From Antedon mediterranea (taxonomy: Eukaryota; Echinodermata; Crinoidea; Comatulida; Antedonidae): a stretch of DNA of 64,000 bases. The stretch covers positions 26,642,288 to 26,706,287 of the forward strand of contig NC_092676.1 in assembly GCF_964355755.1 (NCBI RefSeq). The letters are read 5' to 3'. Shown here piece after piece: positions 58,942 to 64,000 of the stretch. Positions within the stretch are counted from its first letter, which is position 1. Each line of letters opens with the position of its first letter. Both the position numbers and the translations under genes were made by a program. The notes beneath the pieces were generated by a model. It was given only the letters and a program-made list of their open reading frames with translations. It was not told the DNA's origin and made no database searches.

Positions 58942-59439
58942 ACTGATCCAATAGGATCGTTAAAATTTCTAGCTCACCAGATGTTGTGTTCTTAGCAGAT
59001 TATGTTCACAGGAAGTATCATAAAAAGAGGCTTCAGAAATGAAAAGGTACTTTGTAGTTGAACCTTGCTTACAAAAGCAATCTCTAGGTGACTGATGGTT
59101 GGAGGATGGAAACTCCCTTGCATCACTAACATCATAAAGCACTCCACATGCCTTCCTGAATTATTTGCAGAGAAAGAGCCTCCTTCACATCTTGATCTGC
59201 AATGGATTCAATTCAGTGGTCCACAAGCCTCCACAACTTGTCCATTTCCGTCCTATAAGGACGTGACCTAAAAGATTATAAAGAGGATCCTCCTGAAAAG
59301 CTTGCCATGATTAGTTTACCTTCAAAATAACATGGACTGTAAATCATTGAACGGATGTGAAGTATGTAGTAATGAATTTACTCCATGACTAGAGTATTAA
59401 TTAATCCTGCCAGAATTGTGTCTTTCAAACTGAATTTTC

Positions 59440-59578
59440 CCGAATATGGTAGTGATATTCCCAAATATGGTAGTGATATTCCGAACTATGGTAGTGATAT
59501 TCCCAAATATGGTAGTGATATGACATCATCATATCCATGGGCACATGTAATTGTTTTGATAGTGTAGAAAGGTGTTTC
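59440..59578. mobile_element. MITE family A fragment, downstream of LRRC56
   Basis: Four tandem AATATGGTAGTGATATTCCC units (the reverse of the family core), then GATATGACATCATCATATCC and a decayed GATAGTGTAGAAAGG end. Confidence 0.7.
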
Positions 59579-59974
59579 TGGGAATAACTGGTTGTTCCGT
59601 CCAATCACAATGCACATAATGTGCTTGTAAACACAAATATATGCCTTGAATTGATACAGTAGTATCATGACTTATCCATCCACTTATCCATCCACTTAGT
59701 GTCAGACTGCAAGTAATATATCCATTGACGAATATGCAATTAGGAGTAGTTGCCACCAGTAATTTAGGAAAACGGCACACTTTATACTATATACCTAAAA
59801 TATGGTATATATTTATTAGTATAAGAATAACCTTATTACTCCATGGAATAACTACATTCAGCTACAAATATGACGTGATTATGCAGTACACGCAAACGTG
59901 ATTAATCAGTTTTAAAGATGTGTTTTTGGAAAATGTGGGATGGAATAATGAGATGCTTGTTTTTTATCCTTAAC

Positions 59975-60134
59975 GCCAATTTACACAGACGAGAGGTAAC
60001 GATAATAAATATAGAATCTATTTTATTCCTTATGACAATTTACACACACGCGGACGGACGGTTGGCGCTCAGGACAGATACAGATTCTACTCAGTTTTTC
60101 ACTTGCCGCTCCCCGCTCGTCTGTGTAAGTTGGC
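59975..60134. mobile_element. Short MITE with CAGACGAG inverted ends
   Basis: GCCAATTTACACAGACGAG at the left and CTCGTCTGTGTAAGTTGGC at the right are inverted repeats with one mismatch, about 160 bp apart. No coding capacity. Confidence 0.75.
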
Positions 60135-61162
60135 CTTTATTTGTGCATGTGCCCTCTATTATTATTTGTTTCTATATTTGCTGTAATCCTAAGTCGAGTC
60201 TGATTTCTCAGATTTTGGAAGTGTTTATCATTTGCGTAATATGGAACTACGCGTGAGGGCACAGTGCGCACACTCAGAAGTGCGTTTGAAACGGAAATTT
60301 CGCTAATTTTATTTCAGTGATATGTATATCTGCCGCCAATCAGACAATAACATATGAATGCTTTGAAATCATGGCGATAAAGTGCAGAAAAATGCCGAAG
60401 CATGAATACAATTCCATTTTCTGTGCCCTTAAAAAGTAATAACAAAAGTGTGAAGTTCAATGGTGACGTGTCAATATAAAGTTGAATCGCTGATTTTACA
60501 GAAAAGAAAATAACGGAAAGTGGGTAACTTGCTTTATTAAGGCTGTGACTTTACTTGTATTATGATGTTGATTAACAAGTGGATCTGTTCATGACGAATT
60601 TGTTGGCAGAATATCAAAGTTAAAAAACAAATGCACGTCCACCAATTCTCATTCAGTCAATTTTAATAACGAATATAATACAACATGAACTGTATTTTCG
60701 ACAAAATGATTTATGAAATATATGTGAATTTTGTTCATACTAGGTTTTGCAATTTTTTTAAAAATTAATTTTAAAACAAATACACAACATTAAATTAAGT
60801 TTTTATTTGATTGTTTTATTTTGTGTATCAACGCAAAATATGTCACTACAAAATGTGAATGAATATGATTTAATGTAAAATATTATATCCATTAAAATTG
60901 TATATCGACTAATCTGAATAAATATTTACTTTAAATAGTAAATTAATAAACTATACTTAATTATTTTACCGTGTTTGTTATTTTTATATGCATTCAATTT
61001 TTTTTAAGTTTAAAAAAATGCACATTCATGTATTTCGGAATGCATGAATACGCATTTTGGAAGTGTGTTTTCAATAAGTAGGTCTACATGCATGACGTCA
61101 TGTAGTGACAGAAGTTTAGACGCGCGCGTTCACATATTGATGCGTGCCAATTGGTGAACGCA

Positions 61163-61481
61163 TTAATAATAATAATATGATAGTATCCTGGATTTATTTA
61201 GCGCCTAATGTTGTGAAACCTCTAAGCGCCTCTAACATTATTACCCCAGTCATTTTTCCTGATCAAACACCTATGGAAACATACTCCCATAATGCAATCA
61301 GCGCAAAGTTGTGTCTTGATCTAACCTGGTTCCCATTTATACACTGTAAAAAGGGTTATGCACCTGGGTGGAGAGAGGCAAACGTAAGTAAAGTATCTTT
61401 CCTAAGGATACAAGCAATGCGGCGAGAGTAGGATTCGAACCTCGATCTCACGATCAGTAGATCAGACTGCGCCACACGCCC
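61163..61481 (-). mobile_element. tRNA-derived SINE
   Basis: On the minus strand the head reads GGGCGTGTGGCGCAGTCTGA with an A-box-like TGGCGCAGTCT. A perfect B-box GGTTCGAATCC follows at about 61432-61442, then a body and an (ATT)n tail at 61163-61178. The segment GGATACAAG / CCTAAGGATACAA is shared with the element at 29285-29475. Confidence 0.8.
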
Positions 61482-61846
61482 TTACATGAAGTTTGTATCT
61501 GTCATGCACTGACCGCATGAGCTCTGTTTTAAACTAATGCGTTATCATGACTTAGGAAAGTCCTGCAAACTTTTTTTTAATAGAGGATGATATTTTATGA
61601 CTCAGCGGGGGTAGCCTAGAGGTCTAGGTGATAGCTGTTTGTTAACTTGCTAATAATGCGTAATAATAGAAGTATTACTAATATTAACAATCTCCTTCCG
61701 ACGCTAGGCCTTCGAGTGTTAGTTATTGTATGATAATCTATTAGGCTTATTATTAATAATGTTATTAATATTATTGATTTCTTTACATGTTACTCACCGT
61801 AAATGGAATTAACGCTGTATCTGTATCAAAATTAAATTTAGCATTG

Positions 61847-63056
61847 TGTAACCGCTCTACACACAACACAAAAGATTATCGACTTAGGGTTGAGGTGAGC
61901 GGGGTTCGAGTTGATTGGGGCAGCGGCACTAGACACACATAGATAATAAATAAAAGAGTACACAATAGTTGGCTTATAGTAGATGTGTTATTATTCTAAA
62001 TCGTAATACAAATTATACAATATGCGACTTATAATTAAGTATGCTTAAAGATTTAGATAACAAGTCAAACTTAAGTTTGTTGACAACTGGCAGTGGTCGA
62101 GCTTGTCCCCTTTTTGGTGTGGTAAACCCGTTCGAAGTTTGATGCTTATACACTCCACCGATTCCCTCGTCTGGCTGTGGACTTTACACACAGAATCCAA
62201 CTTGGGCAATCTTCCCTCAACCTGAATTTGTTGAGCAAGGAATAAGTGTAAATACAACTTCTTTCAGAACGTACAAAAAGTATCAGGGAGGACCTGACTG
62301 CTCTCAATAGATTTAGAGTTGAGTTGTCTACTACGGTAGCCTTTTTGTATTTAATTCCTATAACTACAGAATTCTCTATACAGGCTTCATTCAAGGATAA
62401 TTTAGGATTAGCTAATAAATCATAGCCTAGTGAGTATATAATGACAGGGTCTTATTACTACACTCTAACTTACATATAAACATACAATCAATACGATATA
62501 AGGTGGTCAAACATATAGTACATATTTACAATATATCAAGTTGTATCTAAGATAATAAATTCATTGCTGGACAACGAGCAATGATAAACATAAAAGTAGT
62601 ATCCTATATGTAGTTAACAAGTACAACTAAAGGACTTAGCTATGTTACTTACGCTACAAAATAATAAGTTTATGTTGGTTATCTTACCTGAATTTGTTGA
62701 GCAAGGAATAAGTGTAAATACAACTTCTTTCAGAACGTACAAAAAGTATCAGGGAGGACCTGACTGCTCTCAATAGATTTAGAGTTGAGTTGTGATTTTT
62801 CCCAACTCTGCAGTCTTTTTTATATGTCTTGGCCCCACCCTGTTGTTCCGAAATACATTCCTGGACCATTATCTAATGGTAGATGATGGTGGCCCTATTT
62901 CCTTATTTGGAGTTTGATCAGCTAATAGTTTATCCTTAAAATAATTAGCTCATACTTAAAGTATGTTGGTCAGTACTTTCTTTGTTTGTAAGGAAGTAGG
63001 AATGTGTAAATGTTGCAATTTCCTTGGACTGGCACACTTTTGTGGCCTGGGTTACA
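61847..63056 (-). mobile_element. Probable 3' LTR of a Ty3/gypsy-type element
   Basis: Read on the minus strand it begins TGTAACCCAGG at 63056 and ends GAGCGGTTACA at 61847, giving TG...CA ends with an inverted TGTAACC, 1210 bp. A purine-rich GGCAGGGTGAG lies just before its start. An internal direct repeat of about 108 bp (62217-62325 and 62687-62796) lies inside. The 5' LTR is beyond the window, so the 5-bp target duplication cannot be tested; the left flank is CATTG. Confidence 0.65.
62217..62796. repeat. 108-bp direct repeat inside the LTR
   Basis: ACCTGAATTTGTTGAGCAAG and the following 88 bp, ending AGATTTAGAGTTGAGTTGT, occur at 62217-62325 and again at 62687-62796, almost unchanged and 470 bp apart. 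Probably a tandem change within the LTR promoter or leader region. Confidence 0.85.
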
Positions 63057-63277
63057 CTCACCCTGCCAAAATATTCGTCCGTCCCCGGACGACGCTCAAC
63101 AAACTCAATGGTAACCAACATTTACATTAAAAGTAGTGCTTAACTACGTCACCATTTAGTTTTTTGATCGTAATTCACCTAATACATAAAATATACAGTG
63201 AAAAAAAAATATTACATTGAAAAGGAATCAAAATTGGCGTGTATATATAAACATATAGTAAAAATAACATTATAAAA

Positions 63278-63997
63278 TTAATTCGGCTTAGAGCCTCTTA
63301 AAAGTGATAATTGAGATTGCATCATATCAGCAAACATTTGGTTTTGCATCCCAATGACTTGGACCACCATATTAGAAGTTGATGTAACTTGTTGGCCGGG
63401 AGCAAAATAACCTAACCTTTCTGGCTGTGTTCTTAGCCGTTTAGGACGTAAGGTATCATCTGTATTAGCCTGTGGTTCGTGGACATCGGGTTGAATATCA
63501 GGCTCATTATTAGCATTATCAATATTAACATTATCATTGTTGTCTAAATTATGAATAACAGCATCTTCGAAATCATTAATATCATGGTTAACTATTACAT
63601 CTTCCTCATTGATCTGAGGTTCTATTTCGTTAACAATTGGGGTGTCAATAATAGTTTTAGCCACGTTTTGGTCATTACCCAGATTAGGAGGTATAGATGG
63701 ATCTGTTGGTTGTTGAAGTGTGCGAACTGAATTTGGAATGTAATAATCTAAATCACTATCACTTGTTTCATGTCCAGATAGTTCTGGCTGTGGGACAGTT
63801 GACTTAGGCGTTTTGTGCCCTTGTCGAGTGACAGGCTTTCTCTGTCTTTGTTTTTCTTTAGTACCACTTTTAGGGGGAGTTTCCTTTGCTGTAGCAAACC
63901 TACATGGGAGTAGCATATTTCTATGCAATGTTCTAGTAGGACCATCACTATCTTCAGGTTCTATCTTGTACACAGGGTTGTCCCCTATTTGTTCCAA
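63278..63997 (-). CDS. LTR retrotransposon polyprotein, C-terminal end (partial)
   Basis: The frame enters from beyond the window edge at 63997 and ends at 63278, 239 residues. It starts with NPVYKIEPEDSDGPTRTLHR followed by NMLLPC, the segment found just after the integrase core of many Ty3/gypsy polyproteins. The rest is a low-complexity Asp/Asn/Pro-rich tail. Reverse transcriptase, RNase H and the integrase catalytic residues would be to the right of the window. The first Met is not a real start. The frame is open, so the element may be recent. The 3' LTR follows 221 bp downstream. Confidence 0.85.
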   Translation of the reverse strand: MEQIGDNPVYKIEPEDSDGPTRTLHRNMLLPCRFATAKETPPKSGTKEKQRQRKPVTRQGHKTPKSTVPQPELSGHETSDSDLDYYIPNSVRTLQQPTDPSIPPNLGNDQNVAKTIIDTPIVNEIEPQINEEDVIVNHDINDFEDAVIHNLDNNDNVNIDNANNEPDIQPDVHEPQANTDDTLRPKRLRTQPERLGYFAPGQQVTSTSNMVVQVIGMQNQMFADMMQSQLSLLRGSKPN

Positions 63998-64000
63998 AAC

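Larger units (their letters stand above)
58942..61162. other. LRRC56 3' flank and intergenic DNA
   Basis: Directly after the LRRC56 stop comes about 450 bp of mixed-composition sequence, likely 3' UTR, then a MITE fragment (59440), a small MITE (59975) and very AT-rich DNA (60500-61100). No gene or clear AATAAA for LRRC56 was recognised. Confidence 0.45.

Noticed and set aside
61430-61481. Possible functional tRNA gene (good A- and B-boxes)
   Set aside because: No proper acceptor stem pairing was seen, and it continues into a SINE body with an ATT tail.

Overview
This is nuclear DNA of an animal. It is AT-rich, the genes are split by introns with GT-AG boundaries, and LINEs, SINEs, MITEs, an LTR element and minisatellites are scattered through it. 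Two conserved animal genes (API5 and LRRC56), an expanded family of RING/B-box/NHL TRIM genes and tRNA-derived SINEs suggest a marine invertebrate deuterostome, perhaps an echinoderm. The species guess is inference only.

The right part holds two complete genes in head-to-head orientation. API5 (apoptosis inhibitor 5) runs on the minus strand from an ATG at 53397 to a stop at 39665. All 12 coding exons can be joined in phase to 547 codons. LRRC56, the ODA8-like dynein-arm transport factor, runs on the plus strand from 54275 to 58941 in 12 exons and 602 codons, one of them with a GC splice donor. They share an 877-bp intergenic region. API5 intron 6 is about 7.9 kb and carries an antisense TRIM copy, a LINE fragment and a TRIM remnant.

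The left 50 kb is built by tandem partial duplication of that arrangement. The unit is: a spacer downstream of API5, API5 exons 12 to 7 (minus strand), one or more TRIM genes (plus strand), then API5 exons 6, 5 and 4 (minus strand). Unit 1 is about 221-12557, unit 2 about 12558-36686, and unit 3 runs from 36687 into the true API5 5' half. In units 1 and 2 the copied exons 4-6 are broken. The copied exons 7-12 are almost unchanged, except exon 8 of unit 2. Unit 1 is a mosaic, matching unit 3 to the left of about 4915 and unit 2 to the right of it.

Six TRIM copies (starts 6854, 21218, 26386, 30396, 33867, 43856) and at least two remnants lie on the plus strand. Only the copy at 30396-32168 is one open frame (590 aa). 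The others carry one to several frameshifts, often in A-runs, and one has a SINE inside its NHL region. A 49-bp minisatellite follows the first two copies, about 12 repeats in unit 1 and about 48 in unit 2.

The spacer beyond API5 holds the most puzzling signal. There is a dense, strand-specific cluster of perfect GTAAGT splice donors on the minus strand, kept in all three units. It is compatible with an unrecognised gene made of very small exons. The right end of the window (61847-63997) is the 3' end of a Ty3/gypsy-type LTR retrotransposon on the minus strand.
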